Made by a program: the position numbers and the translations under genes
Source: a virus
Virus record (IMG/VR): IMGVR_UViG_3300017917_005384
Span: 62,001-126,000 of that record
Strand: one strand, 5' to 3'
Length of the DNA: 64,000 nt
Shown here: piece after piece, positions 26,295 through 36,582 of the stretch
Layout: each line of letters begins with the position of its first letter
Position numbering within the stretch: the stretch's first letter is position 1
The notes under the pieces: model-generated
What the model saw: only the letters and a program-made list of their open reading frames with translations
The model's database searches: none
Told to the model about the DNA's origin: nothing

Positions 26295-28505
26295 ATGGCA
26301 GAATTAACCCCAGAACAAATACGATTAGAACAGGAACGACTTGATCTTATTGAGAAACAGAATGCTGCTGCTAAAGAACTAGCTAGTACATATGAAAAAA
26401 TAGCCAAGAGTAAAATAAAACTTACTCAAGATGAAAAAAATATTTTAGGATTAACTAAACAAGTAGCAGACATGTCCTCTACTTTAGAAAAATCCATAAA
26501 TAAAAGACTATCAGGAAGTGCTTCAATTAAAGATTTAGAAAAATCAATTACTGCATTAAAAAATGATCAGGTTCGTAATGGAGGTGCTCTTAGAGATTAT
26601 GAAGAAAAAATAAATAAGCTTAAACAAAAAGCATTAGAAGGATTTAAAAAATCCTTTAAAGAAGAAAATTTACAAAAAGATCTTCTTAGAAAGGCTCATC
26701 TAGAAGAATTAAAGATTATGGATGAAATAGATGCCTTAAAAAAAGGAGATGGAGATTCTGAAAAAATAGCCGACGCAAGAAAACAATTAGTTCTTCAAAG
26801 AGATATTGTAAAGGATTATCAAGATCAACTTAGTAAAGCTACAAAATTAAAAGAAAACCAAAAAGAGATATTTAAACAACTAGAAGCATCTAAAAAAGCC
26901 CATGAAAAGATAAAAGAAGAACAACAAAAAGAAATTGAACTAGCAGAACAAACTTTAGCTGAAACTAAAAAAAGAGAAGCAAAAGAAGCGATAATAGGTA
27001 CTTTAAAAAAACAACTTAGAATAGATGAAATAAAAGACATGTTTACTATAGCAGGTCTTTTAAAAATAATAATAGATGCTGCTGTTCGCTTTAATAATAC
27101 TTCAGTACAAATAGGAAAAAATTTAGGATATGGAGCAGACCAAGCAGATAGAGTAACATCTAACTTAACTAGTATAGCTAATAGTTCTTCTAATCTTAAT
27201 GTTAATCTTAAGAATTTAGGAGAAGCAATGTCTCAATTAAATGAGGCAACAGGAGGAGTAGCTGAATATTCTGCTGATGCTCTTGAAACTCAAATATTAC
27301 TAACTAAACAATTTGGTTTAACAGGAGATGAAGCAGCAGGTATATATAAATTTTCTGTATTAACAGGTAAAGCATCTTCTACCATTAATAAAGAAATGGC
27401 AGGAGCATTTGCTAGTACTAGAAATTCTGTTAGAGGATCAGCCAATTTTAAAACAACAATGGCTGAGGTATCTAAAATATCTGGTCAATTAGCTGCTAAC
27501 TTCAAAAATAACCCTGCTGAATTAACTAAAGCAGTAGTACAGGCACAAGCATTAGGTACTACACTTGAAAAAGCAAAAAGCCAAGGTGAAGCATTACTTA
27601 ATTTTGAATCTTCAATTGAAAATGAATTAAAAGCAGAATTACTTACTGGTCAACAAATGAACTTAGAAAGAGCTAGAGCAGCTGCTTTAATGGGTGATCA
27701 AGTAACAGTAGCAAAGGAACTTGCAAATCAAGGTATGACACTTGAAAAGTTCCAAAATATGAATGTATTAGCACAAAAATCATTTGCTGAAGCACTAGGA
27801 TTAAGTGCAGATGAATTATCAGAGCAATTAAAAAAACAAAAAATAGCTCAAGAACAAGGAAAATCATTAGCTCAAATAACTGAAGAAGAAGCATTAGAAG
27901 CTCAAAAAAGACAAAACATACAAGATAAATTTAATGCTGCTATTGAAAAATTACAAGATTTAATTGGCAGTTTAGTAGCTGGACCTTTAGGAAAATTTCT
28001 AGAAATTATAACTGATATATTAAGTAATACTACATTATTGTCTGCTTTATTAGGTGGTGCTTTAATAGCTAATTTAAGGCGAGTTAAAAAGGCAAGTATT
28101 GGTAGTGCTATAGCAGATATTATAGGAGGTGCATGGAAAGCATTAGGTGGTTTATATGTTATTGGCCCCGCATTAGCAGGAGCCGCTATAGCAGGTGGAA
28201 TAGCATATCTAAACTCTAAAACCGCAGATGATATGATATCTCCAGGATATGGTAAGCGTACTATATTATCACCTGAGGGTTCTATTAGATTAAATGATAA
28301 TGATACTATAGTAGCAGGTACTAATTTAGGTGGTGATGGTAAAGGTGAATCTATATCACCAACAATAGATTTAACACCAATGATTGCTGCTATTAATCAA
28401 GTTAAAGCATCCGTTGATAGATTATATAATAAAGATACTTCCATTAATATGGATGGTAAAAAAGTAGGTACAACATTAACACAAGGTTCATATAAAGTAG
28501 CGTAA
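26295..28505 (+). CDS. Tail tape measure protein
   Basis: A 736-aa protein, by position and structure the tape measure that sets tail length (role of gp29 in T4). The first 240 residues are coiled coil. A helical core follows with phage tape-measure patterns (LGYGADQADRVTSNLTSIAN, FGLTGDEAAGIYKFS, ALGLSADELSEQLKK). Two hydrophobic segments lie near 555-590 and 610-640 (GLYVIGPALAGAAIAGGIAYL). The end has DMISPGYGKRTILSPEGSI and NDNDTIVAGTNL, typical of the C-terminus in this family. Confidence 0.8.
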   Translation: MAELTPEQIRLEQERLDLIEKQNAAAKELASTYEKIAKSKIKLTQDEKNILGLTKQVADMSSTLEKSINKRLSGSASIKDLEKSITALKNDQVRNGGALRDYEEKINKLKQKALEGFKKSFKEENLQKDLLRKAHLEELKIMDEIDALKKGDGDSEKIADARKQLVLQRDIVKDYQDQLSKATKLKENQKEIFKQLEASKKAHEKIKEEQQKEIELAEQTLAETKKREAKEAIIGTLKKQLRIDEIKDMFTIAGLLKIIIDAAVRFNNTSVQIGKNLGYGADQADRVTSNLTSIANSSSNLNVNLKNLGEAMSQLNEATGGVAEYSADALETQILLTKQFGLTGDEAAGIYKFSVLTGKASSTINKEMAGAFASTRNSVRGSANFKTTMAEVSKISGQLAANFKNNPAELTKAVVQAQALGTTLEKAKSQGEALLNFESSIENELKAELLTGQQMNLERARAAALMGDQVTVAKELANQGMTLEKFQNMNVLAQKSFAEALGLSADELSEQLKKQKIAQEQGKSLAQITEEEALEAQKRQNIQDKFNAAIEKLQDLIGSLVAGPLGKFLEIITDILSNTTLLSALLGGALIANLRRVKKASIGSAIADIIGGAWKALGGLYVIGPALAGAAIAGGIAYLNSKTADDMISPGYGKRTILSPEGSIRLNDNDTIVAGTNLGGDGKGESISPTIDLTPMIAAINQVKASVDRLYNKDTSINMDGKKVGTTLTQGSYKVA

Positions 28506-28512
28506 AAGCTCA

Positions 28513-28520
28513 ATATTTAT
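28513..28520 (+). promoter_or_regulatory. Putative late promoter box ATATTTAT before baseplate genes
   Basis: Ends 23 nt before the ATG at 28544; appears to serve the run of closely spaced genes from 28544 to 35230. Confidence 0.5.
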
Positions 28521-28543
28521 ACCAAATAATAAAACAATAAATC

Positions 28544-28888
28544 ATGGCATCAGTATTAAACCAATTACCAAACAGTTCATTAAGCCTACAAGGCAATGGA
28601 TTTGACCCACAACAAAACCAACCAGCTTGGGGTTATATTGATTCTACAGCTAACCTAGATCCTGCAGCTAGTAGACTACAATACACATATTCTGTGGATT
28701 CTATTCCTCCTGTTAGAATAAAAAACTTTAATAGAAACGGAGTAACATCAGTAACAGCAGAATCTAGATTAGACGAATTAGATACCAGAGCCCCTAACTT
28801 ACAACCTTTAGGTGTTGTATCTCAAAACTACAAATCTAAAGTAGGACGCCAATATAAGCAATTAGGACCTCAGCCTGGACGTTACTAA
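28544..28888 (+). CDS. Hypothetical tail/baseplate protein
   Basis: A 114-aa Gln/Pro/Asn-rich protein lacking a recognisable domain (SSLSLQGNGFDPQQNQPAWG; VTAESRLDELDTRAPN). First gene of the post-tape-measure baseplate run, 11 nt before the next. Probably a minor baseplate or tube-end protein. Confidence 0.5.
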   Translation: MASVLNQLPNSSLSLQGNGFDPQQNQPAWGYIDSTANLDPAASRLQYTYSVDSIPPVRIKNFNRNGVTSVTAESRLDELDTRAPNLQPLGVVSQNYKSKVGRQYKQLGPQPGRY

Positions 28889-28899
28889 TAAAATATTAA

Positions 28900-30879
28900 A
28901 TGTCGCTTTTAAACCTACGCACAGATTTAAAATCACTTAAATACGGTTCTGACCGCCCTGGTGGTGGGGATAGTGGTTTGCCTTATATTAAAACTGATAT
29001 CAATACTATTGATAGTGGTTTTAATAGGTTACGTTTAACTAAATTTGATGATGGTTTAATTAGAGGAGGAACAATAGGAGCATTAAATGCTTCTGTTACG
29101 GATACTTTACGTATTAGTAAATTTTTAATTGATCCTCCTAAAGGACCTCTATTCATTGCCAAACAAGTTGGATTACAATTATCCAATCCTCGTTTAGAAG
29201 TACCTAAAAACCCTGCTAATATAGTTTTAGGAGCATCAGATAACGCATTAGCAGTAGGAACAAATGGTTTATTAGAACCAACTCGCATTTATAATCTAGG
29301 AATTAATACAATTGCCCAGATACCAGTAAATGCTTTTGGAGGCCATTTTAATAGACATGGTATATTGCCTGTTCAAACCGATGCTAGTAAATACGAAGCT
29401 GTAGTTACTGCTAATAATAATGTATTAGGATCTTCTGAATTTAACAGACTAGTAAGTTTAGCTAATAAATTTAAATTAGGAGATAGAACTCCTAATTCGA
29501 CTACTAATAGACAAGCAATAAGTATATTTAATACATTAAGCCAAGCCGCCAGTATTATTACAGGGATTTCTACTCCACCATTAGGAATCAGTCCTCAAGA
29601 TCTTATTATTGATGATTATGTTGCTGGTCCTGGATCAACATATGGAATTGGTCGCACCACAATTAATAGAATTTCTAATACTGAGGATGGATATAAAATA
29701 GGTTTATCTCTTGATCAAAGTAAACAATATGCTGGTAAAACCAGAAATCAAACAACAAGTGCCCCTGAACTAGTAGATTTTTCTAAAGATAAAAATACAG
29801 GAAATAATGCTATATCTGCATACCCCATAATATCTCAAATAGAAGCAAGTATTATAAATAAAGCTATAAATCAATCTGTAGTAAATTACAGCAACATTAA
29901 TTCAAAAACATATGCTGAGTTACAAAAACAAATAGAACAACAACAGCAATTAAAAAATGATAGTAAACTTTCTGGATCTATATATTATAACCAATTTGGA
30001 ATTTATAATGTTACTGGATCTAATCCTAATGGCTCAACTAACGGTAGTTATTCTTCTATAGGTATAGAAAAAATAGGTTATAAAAATTCTTATGGTGACG
30101 TTGTAATTATTAATAAATCTAATTGGAAAGATGCTTCTCGTGAAGTAAGAGTAGGAAGTGGAAGACAAGACCGAATTAACTTAACTCCTTTATTTAATGC
30201 AGATGAAGGAAAAGATAGTCTAAACGTAAAAATAGGTAAAGACAATTACAATATAAATGACCTAGTTAAATTTAGAATACAAGCCATAAACACAAACAAC
30301 CCCAGCAAAGGTGTATATATGGTATTTAGAGCATACCTTACAGACTTATCAGATGATGTACAAGCCAACTGGAATGATATAAAATATGCTGGAAGAGGTG
30401 ATAAATTTTATATATATGATGGGTTTAGTAGGAAAATGTCAATCGGATTTAAAGTAGCAGCATTATCTTCTAAAGAAATGCAACCTATGTATCAGAAACT
30501 AAATTATTTGATGAGTAATCTAATGCCTGATTATGGTGAAGGTAAGGTAATGAGAGGCCCCTTAGTAAGAATGACTGTAGGTAATTACATTGATAGTCAA
30601 TTAGGTGTTTTAAATTCATTAACATATAAAATATCTAATGATACACCTTGGGAAATAGCATTAAATGAACCTACAGTACAAGGAGGAATAAGAGAAATGG
30701 TTTTACCTCACATAATTGAAGTATCATTAGGATTTACTCCTATTGGTTCTCAAACATGGAATCAAAACGAATTACCTAGAAAGGCTAATAATGTAACAAA
30801 TATAGCTCAAAATTATAATGGAAAAAATGAATCTTCTAATTACATTAGACCAGATGATGTAATAGAAGAAGGAGTTTAA
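28900..30879 (+). CDS. Baseplate tube-initiator-like protein (gp48/gp54-type C-terminus)
   Basis: A 659-aa structural protein. The N-terminal 300 residues contain FLIDPPKGPLFIAKQVGLQL, a conserved stretch in such tail proteins. The C-terminal third (VFRAYLTDLSDDVQANWNDI, GRGDKFYIYDGFSRKMSIGF, SSKEMQPMYQKLNYLMSNLM, then GPLVRMTVGNYI) resembles the tube-fold domain of gp48/gp54, which caps the baseplate and starts tube polymerisation. Lies between tape measure and hub. Assignment is from fold-like pattern and order, not a search. Confidence 0.5.
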   Translation: MSLLNLRTDLKSLKYGSDRPGGGDSGLPYIKTDINTIDSGFNRLRLTKFDDGLIRGGTIGALNASVTDTLRISKFLIDPPKGPLFIAKQVGLQLSNPRLEVPKNPANIVLGASDNALAVGTNGLLEPTRIYNLGINTIAQIPVNAFGGHFNRHGILPVQTDASKYEAVVTANNNVLGSSEFNRLVSLANKFKLGDRTPNSTTNRQAISIFNTLSQAASIITGISTPPLGISPQDLIIDDYVAGPGSTYGIGRTTINRISNTEDGYKIGLSLDQSKQYAGKTRNQTTSAPELVDFSKDKNTGNNAISAYPIISQIEASIINKAINQSVVNYSNINSKTYAELQKQIEQQQQLKNDSKLSGSIYYNQFGIYNVTGSNPNGSTNGSYSSIGIEKIGYKNSYGDVVIINKSNWKDASREVRVGSGRQDRINLTPLFNADEGKDSLNVKIGKDNYNINDLVKFRIQAINTNNPSKGVYMVFRAYLTDLSDDVQANWNDIKYAGRGDKFYIYDGFSRKMSIGFKVAALSSKEMQPMYQKLNYLMSNLMPDYGEGKVMRGPLVRMTVGNYIDSQLGVLNSLTYKISNDTPWEIALNEPTVQGGIREMVLPHIIEVSLGFTPIGSQTWNQNELPRKANNVTNIAQNYNGKNESSNYIRPDDVIEEGV

Positions 30880-30888
30880 TAAGTAATT

Positions 30889-31197
30889 ATGGCATCAAGA
30901 TACGATAACGGAACAATACTAACTACTACACAGAGTAGACCATATTATAAAGGTAAACAATATCCTAATATACCTTTATCTGAAACAGATGTATATGTTA
31001 TTACAACTGTTGGAGATAGACTTGATTTATTAGCATATTCTTATTATAATGATGTAAACCTATGGTGGATAATAGCAGCAGCAAACAACAATATAACTAA
31101 AGGTTCTATGTTTCCTATACCTGGTACTCAATTAAGAATACCAGCAAATGCTGCTAATGTAATTAATTTATTTAATCAATTTAATCAAGCTAGATAA
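30889..31197 (+). CDS. 53: Baseplate wedge protein, gp53-like with LysM-type fold
   Basis: A 102-aa protein with the LysM-like pattern DRLDLLAYSYYNDVNLWWIIAAANN followed by PIPGTQLRIP, as found in gp53-type wedge proteins. Its role would be to hold wedge to hub. Spacing of 9 nt after and 5 nt before its neighbours fits one transcript. Confidence 0.7.
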   Translation: MASRYDNGTILTTTQSRPYYKGKQYPNIPLSETDVYVITTVGDRLDLLAYSYYNDVNLWWIIAAANNNITKGSMFPIPGTQLRIPANAANVINLFNQFNQAR

Positions 31198-31202
31198 ATG
31201 TT

Positions 31203-34200
31203 ATGTCAATTTTTAAAGATACATTTCACCCAAGTATAAAAGATCAATTAAAGGTTCGTCAAGACGCAATGACAAACCGTACTTCTCAAAATCTTCAATA
31301 TTTAAATTCTCGTAATGCTTGGATTAGAATATCCTCAGCAGTTAACGTGTATAAAAAAGGTATTCCTATTACATCTGCTTCCTTAGTTGATCCGGCAAGT
31401 TATGATAATACCTTAGCTAAACAGTACATCTTACAAGGAGGAACTTTATATAATGGTAATTTAAGATCAGGATTAACACCTGGCTATACTCAAGGAGGAG
31501 CATACAGTATTTCAGGATCATTAGGTGAACCTTATCGTTTAGGTATTAGACCAATGCCTGGTATAACATCAGTAGATGTTAAATCTAAAAGTGCATACGG
31601 TTCATTAAGAGAGGCAACTGTGAATTTCCAATGTTGGGATATTAAACAACTAGAAGATTTAGAGTTACTTTATATGAGACCTGGTTATACTGTATTGTTA
31701 GAGTGGGGATGGTCTCCATATTTAAATAATAAAAATGAATATATAACTTCTGTTGATTACACTGACATTATTGATAAAACATGGGATAAAGAAGAATTAT
31801 TTAAACGCCAGTATGCTAGATCAACAGATGGAGTTTATTATAAAGATGATGGAACACAAATATCAGTAACTGGATATCAAGGTAATTCCGAATCAATGTT
31901 TGGTTATGTTAAAAATTATAGTTGGAAAGCTAGAATGGATGGTGGATATGATTGTACTGTAAATATAATTTCGATAGGTGAAGTTATAGAATCATTAAAA
32001 GTAAATTATTCTCCTTTAAATACTAAACTCCCCATAACAACTAAAGGATTATTATCTCCTAATATAGGAATAGATGCTACTGGCATGACTGAACTATCTA
32101 GTTCATATTCGCAAAATATATTAGCAGGTATATTTTATGAATTAAGAGAAATAGTACGTAAAAAAGCAGGAGGATTTGGTGCTGATTCATTAGGAGCAGC
32201 AGCAACTATTGCTACAACTCCAATAGCAGGTACTCTTGGGGGTGTTATTGCTGGAGCAATAACAGCCACTAATACTGAACAAGGTGCAGAAGACGTTAAT
32301 GGAACAAGTTATTTATTTTATGATAATCAATATAAATTTTATTATGATGTATATCGTAGAACATTAAATATAGCTGGAGGAGAACACCCAACAAGCAGAA
32401 CAAACAAAATAGGAGAATCAGATGAACAGATATACATTACATTAGAAACATTAACTAATATACTTAACAATTACGTTCTATTACAAGACACCACTAATAA
32501 AAAACCATTTGCTTCTATTTCAGTATTAGAACCACAAATTGGTCCTCCAATACAACCCGATCCTATATCAGGTTCAGGTTATTTATTAGCTCTTGCTCAT
32601 CCATTAGAAATATCAGTAGATCCTACAGTATGTCTTATCAAAAATAGATTATGGATAGATGGACTTAATATACAATTGGACCGGGATATTGATGCTAATA
32701 GTGGTCTTCCTGTAGCTCCTCCTAGATATGGTACAGCAACAATTGATAGAAAATGGTGGGAAGATATAGCTAAATTAGTAAACGATGCTAATAATGGAAA
32801 TGAACAACCCTTAATTAAAAAAGTAAGAGAAACCGTAGGAACTGGAGATCAAGCTATTGAAAATTTAAAAGAAATCCAAAGGTGGTTTACAGTTAATGAA
32901 GGTAAAATAAGAAATATCCCTGTAATAAAAGATAGAATATCAATTAATAATACAATAATTGGTAATACAACAATTGGTAGTTATGAACATTTTTACGATC
33001 TTTTAAATGAAGGATTAACACAAAGTACTATTAATGATATTTTAGGAATAAGAAGACCTAATGAAGATGATCCCAAATATAGTGCTGCAACTAAAAACCC
33101 ATATTCACTTGATGTAGAAAGACTAGAAGAAGCAAAACAAAAATTAAAAGAATATAAAGAAAAAGGAAGTCAAGGAAGTAAATATTTAGATAATTTAACT
33201 CGTCCTTATTTTATAGATAACGGTGATTATACTAAAGAATTAGGTATTATAGGTAACATTTATGTTAATATAAACATGTTATATAATTTAAGTGTTGATA
33301 AAACCTTAGCTTCACAAGATAAAAAAGAAAAAAATGAAATCAACTTATATGATTTCTTAAAAAACATTCTATCTAAAATATCCACATCAATAGGAAACGT
33401 AAATAATTTTGATATTCATGTTGACCCTAATGGAAGCACAGCAAGAATTATTGATGTTAATTATGTAGACAAAATGTCTTCAGATCAAGCCTACGATAAT
33501 GCTGTTGAATTACAAGTCCATAATTTAAATTCAATTGTAAGATCATATTCATTAGAATCAAAAATATTCCCTGAACAAGCAACACAGGTTGCCATAGGTG
33601 CTCAAGTTGGTGGAGGAGCATTAGGAATTGATAGCACAACATTAGTAGACTACAATAGACTTATACGCGACAGGATAATACCAATAAAAAACGCTCCTAC
33701 AGACCCTACAGAATCAGAAAATAAAACTACTTTAAGTACATTAACTAATGCTTTGAGTACATTAATTCCCTTCTTTGATGAATCTATACCTGGAAGTGCT
33801 TTGGGGGTAAACCTAACTGATGGAACATATAATGTAGATGAAACCGGAAAATATACTGGAGCATTAAGAGATATTATACAATTCTTTACTAGTATAAGTA
33901 AATCTAAAATTAGAGGAAAAGCCATAATTCCTACAACATTATCTCTTGAAATGGATGGTATTGGAGGAATAATAATAGGAAATATATTCAAAATTAATAC
34001 AGACATATTGCCTAGAGGATATAAAGATATAGATGGGGTTAGATTAGGTTATGTAGTAACAGGAATAGGACATTCTTTAAATAATAATGATTGGGTAACA
34101 AAACTAGATTCTCAATTTATTTTATTAGATGAACCTATACAAGGAAAAACAATTAATTTTGGTAAAGATCTAATTTTAAATGTCACACCAGGAACAGGTG

Positions 34201-34718
34201 GAGAATTAACAGTCAATAATGTTGTAAGAGCATATAGTGGGAATTATAACACTAATTTTGTATCTGATAACTTAACTGCTAAAAAAGCAGCTGAAACTTA
34301 TATAGGTAGAGTATTATCTGATCAAGAATGGAATGAATTAGTAGCAGCAACATTTGCTGAAGCAAGTGCTAACCAAGAAGAAAGAGCACATGTTATGGGA
34401 GTAATATTAAATAGAGCTCGCATACGAAAGAAAACTATTAGTTTCATACTTAGAGAACGTAATCAGTTTCAAGCTGTTACTGGTACTTCTAACAATGGAA
34501 GATCTCCAAGTTTAAATTATGTAAATGGCCCTGATAAAAAATCAGCAAATTCTATTTACACTGCTACTATTAATATATTAAATAGAGTCCCTAAAAACTA
34601 TACAAAATTTACTTCTAATAACCCAAAAGCTTATAAAGAACCAGGTACTAATATAGGTTACTTAGATGAACTTAAAAAAACAGGTAAAGTAATAGGACAA
34701 ACTATATTTTCAAGTTAA
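31203..34718 (+). CDS. Large baseplate hub protein with C-terminal SleB-like hydrolase
   Basis: A 1171-aa protein that combines roles T4 splits between gp27 (hub) and gp5 (lysozyme). The N-terminal half (VDVKSKSAYGSLREATVNFQ, YMRPGYTVLLEWGWSPYL) fits a hub domain that binds the tube. Around residues 1030-1110 is a cell-wall hydrolase of the SleB type: WNELVAATFAEAS, with Glu near 1050, then VMGVILNRARIRK and RNQFQAVTG. This enzyme would cut peptidoglycan during injection. Long disordered and beta-rich linkers lie between. The ATG at 31203 is used; an ATG 5 nt upstream is out of frame. Confidence 0.72.
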   Translation: MSIFKDTFHPSIKDQLKVRQDAMTNRTSQNLQYLNSRNAWIRISSAVNVYKKGIPITSASLVDPASYDNTLAKQYILQGGTLYNGNLRSGLTPGYTQGGAYSISGSLGEPYRLGIRPMPGITSVDVKSKSAYGSLREATVNFQCWDIKQLEDLELLYMRPGYTVLLEWGWSPYLNNKNEYITSVDYTDIIDKTWDKEELFKRQYARSTDGVYYKDDGTQISVTGYQGNSESMFGYVKNYSWKARMDGGYDCTVNIISIGEVIESLKVNYSPLNTKLPITTKGLLSPNIGIDATGMTELSSSYSQNILAGIFYELREIVRKKAGGFGADSLGAAATIATTPIAGTLGGVIAGAITATNTEQGAEDVNGTSYLFYDNQYKFYYDVYRRTLNIAGGEHPTSRTNKIGESDEQIYITLETLTNILNNYVLLQDTTNKKPFASISVLEPQIGPPIQPDPISGSGYLLALAHPLEISVDPTVCLIKNRLWIDGLNIQLDRDIDANSGLPVAPPRYGTATIDRKWWEDIAKLVNDANNGNEQPLIKKVRETVGTGDQAIENLKEIQRWFTVNEGKIRNIPVIKDRISINNTIIGNTTIGSYEHFYDLLNEGLTQSTINDILGIRRPNEDDPKYSAATKNPYSLDVERLEEAKQKLKEYKEKGSQGSKYLDNLTRPYFIDNGDYTKELGIIGNIYVNINMLYNLSVDKTLASQDKKEKNEINLYDFLKNILSKISTSIGNVNNFDIHVDPNGSTARIIDVNYVDKMSSDQAYDNAVELQVHNLNSIVRSYSLESKIFPEQATQVAIGAQVGGGALGIDSTTLVDYNRLIRDRIIPIKNAPTDPTESENKTTLSTLTNALSTLIPFFDESIPGSALGVNLTDGTYNVDETGKYTGALRDIIQFFTSISKSKIRGKAIIPTTLSLEMDGIGGIIIGNIFKINTDILPRGYKDIDGVRLGYVVTGIGHSLNNNDWVTKLDSQFILLDEPIQGKTINFGKDLILNVTPGTGGELTVNNVVRAYSGNYNTNFVSDNLTAKKAAETYIGRVLSDQEWNELVAATFAEASANQEERAHVMGVILNRARIRKKTISFILRERNQFQAVTGTSNNGRSPSLNYVNGPDKKSANSIYTATINILNRVPKNYTKFTSNNPKAYKEPGTNIGYLDELKKTGKVIGQTIFSS

Positions 34719-34729
34719 TATATATTAAT

Positions 34730-35230
34730 ATGGGATTAAGAATACCACAAAACCAAATAATAAAGAGCCAATATACTGCGGGAGGAGAGTATATGTTTGC
34801 TAATACCCAAAATGAATATCAAGGATACTATTATGAACTTAATGGGAAAAAATTTGCCGGTAAAGAATTTAACATTAATAACCCTGAAATAATAAGAATA
34901 AACCCTAATAATTATAATAAACTATTAGGAAATGCATCTACTTATGTATATGGAACATTATCTAGAATAAAAATATCAGGTACTGATAGAATATTTTCTC
35001 TTCCTGTTAATAATTCTAATGCAACTTTAAACACTAAAGTTGATTTTTATTGTTGTAAAATAAATCAAAATCCCCTTATTATAAAAGCAATAAATGAAGA
35101 AACTTACATTTCACTTCAAAAAAACACACTATATAAAACAACATATGTAGGAACCTATAATAATATATATCAATCACTAGAAGATGCAGAAAAACAAATT
35201 CCAGGCATGATATCTTTTCTAAGTTTATAG
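34730..35230 (+). CDS. Hypothetical baseplate-region protein
   Basis: A 166-aa protein starting MGLRIPQNQIIKSQYTAGGEYMF, then YQGYYYELNGKKFAGKEF. I have seen this opening in structural-region proteins of related phages but know no function. It is the last gene of the baseplate transcript; no terminator is obvious before the promoter box that follows. Confidence 0.55.
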   Translation: MGLRIPQNQIIKSQYTAGGEYMFANTQNEYQGYYYELNGKKFAGKEFNINNPEIIRINPNNYNKLLGNASTYVYGTLSRIKISGTDRIFSLPVNNSNATLNTKVDFYCCKINQNPLIIKAINEETYISLQKNTLYKTTYVGTYNNIYQSLEDAEKQIPGMISFLSL

Positions 35231-35247
35231 GTCAAAATATTTTTATT

Positions 35248-35255
35248 ATATTTAT
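35248..35255 (+). promoter_or_regulatory. Putative promoter box ATATTTAT before polymerase-like gene
   Basis: Ends 19 nt before the ATG at 35275. Unusual in preceding a DNA-metabolism-type gene. Confidence 0.4.
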
Positions 35256-35274
35256 CTTATAAAGGTTATAAAAT

Positions 35275-36576
35275 ATGTTTTATGTAATTGAAAAACAAGA
35301 ACAGTTATCACAACTGGGTTCTTTTAAGGATTGTTTTATTCGTTTTATTTCTCAAAATAATAATTTTCACCCTTATTTAAGTTTTCTTAGTTTAATTTAT
35401 ATTCGTGATTTAAATGATCATAAAGGATACATTCTGTGTTTAGATCACAATGAATCATTTTCATTAGATAAACAACAAGTATTTGATTGGATTAATAACA
35501 ACACAGATAAACTGTGGGTGTTAAATAAAAAAGAAGCCATGTATTGGTTTTCTAATGAAAATAAATTATATGATATTAATTTTATTGAACAACCCAATTT
35601 AAATGAAGCTTTAGATATACCTGCTATATCATTTTATTATAAACATCATATTAACAATCCAATAGTAAATAAACTAATTCCAATTAGTAAACATTATGAA
35701 GAAAGCGAAAACATATTTAACATTGTATTACCCATAATACAAAAGTACCGAGCAAATAACGTTATTTATGCATTTAATAACGGTCCTTTAACACGAGTTT
35801 TCCACGCAATTGAATCAAATGGTATTAAAGTAGACAAACAATGTTTTATTGATTGTTATGCTAATGAAATAAGATATCCTGAATTTAATCTTAAAAAAGG
35901 TAAAATATATAGTCAATATAATTTATACAACATAACTGGTAGACCTTCAAATACTTACAATAGCATTAATTTTGCAGCATTGAATAAGAATAATGGTGAA
36001 AGATTATGCTATAGACCAAATAATGAATCTTTCATAGAAATAGATATCCAGGGTTATCATCCCCGATTAATTGGTGAATTAGTTAATTTTAATTTTCCTA
36101 AAGATATAAATTGTTATGAATATTTAGGTAAATTATTAAATGTATCGCAACAAGAAGCTAAAGAATTAACTTTTAAACAACTATATGGTGGTGTTTGGAA
36201 TGAATATAAAAATAAACCGTTTTTCAGAGATGTAGCAATGTATGTTGATGATTTATGGGATACTTTTCAACATCAAGGTTATATTGATACACAAAATAGA
36301 CATTTTAAATGTTCTGAATTGCATGATATGACACCTGCTAAATTGTTAAATTATGTTATTCAAAGTTATGAAACTTCAAAAAATATTATAATAATTGATA
36401 AAATATTGGATTTATTAAAAAATAAACAAACAAAATTAATATTATATACGTACGATGCATTTCTGTTTGATTATGCTAATAAAGATAAAAATATACTACA
36501 TCAAATACAAAACATCATACATTACCCAGTAAATATTAAACAAGGTACATCTTATCATGGTTTGAAAAAAATTTAA
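35275..36576 (+). CDS. Divergent family A DNA polymerase-like protein
   Basis: A 433-aa protein with a family A polymerase palm/fingers but no complete 3'-5' exonuclease. Visible in order: RVFHAIESNGIKVD (175-187, pre-palm), ITGRPSNTYNSINFAALN (220-237, the TGR-LS...NLQNIP motif), motif A IDIQGYHPRLIGEL with D257, motif B KELTFKQLYGG with K296 and Y304, and motif C TYDAFLFD with D394 where HDE is usual. Both metal-binding Asp residues remain, but the Glu of HDE is replaced by Ala395. A family B replicative polymerase lies 18 kb away, so this is a second, possibly specialised polymerase or a non-catalytic derivative. Confidence 0.7.
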   Translation: MFYVIEKQEQLSQLGSFKDCFIRFISQNNNFHPYLSFLSLIYIRDLNDHKGYILCLDHNESFSLDKQQVFDWINNNTDKLWVLNKKEAMYWFSNENKLYDINFIEQPNLNEALDIPAISFYYKHHINNPIVNKLIPISKHYEESENIFNIVLPIIQKYRANNVIYAFNNGPLTRVFHAIESNGIKVDKQCFIDCYANEIRYPEFNLKKGKIYSQYNLYNITGRPSNTYNSINFAALNKNNGERLCYRPNNESFIEIDIQGYHPRLIGELVNFNFPKDINCYEYLGKLLNVSQQEAKELTFKQLYGGVWNEYKNKPFFRDVAMYVDDLWDTFQHQGYIDTQNRHFKCSELHDMTPAKLLNYVIQSYETSKNIIIIDKILDLLKNKQTKLILYTYDAFLFDYANKDKNILHQIQNIIHYPVNIKQGTSYHGLKKI

Positions 36577-36582
36577 ATATTT

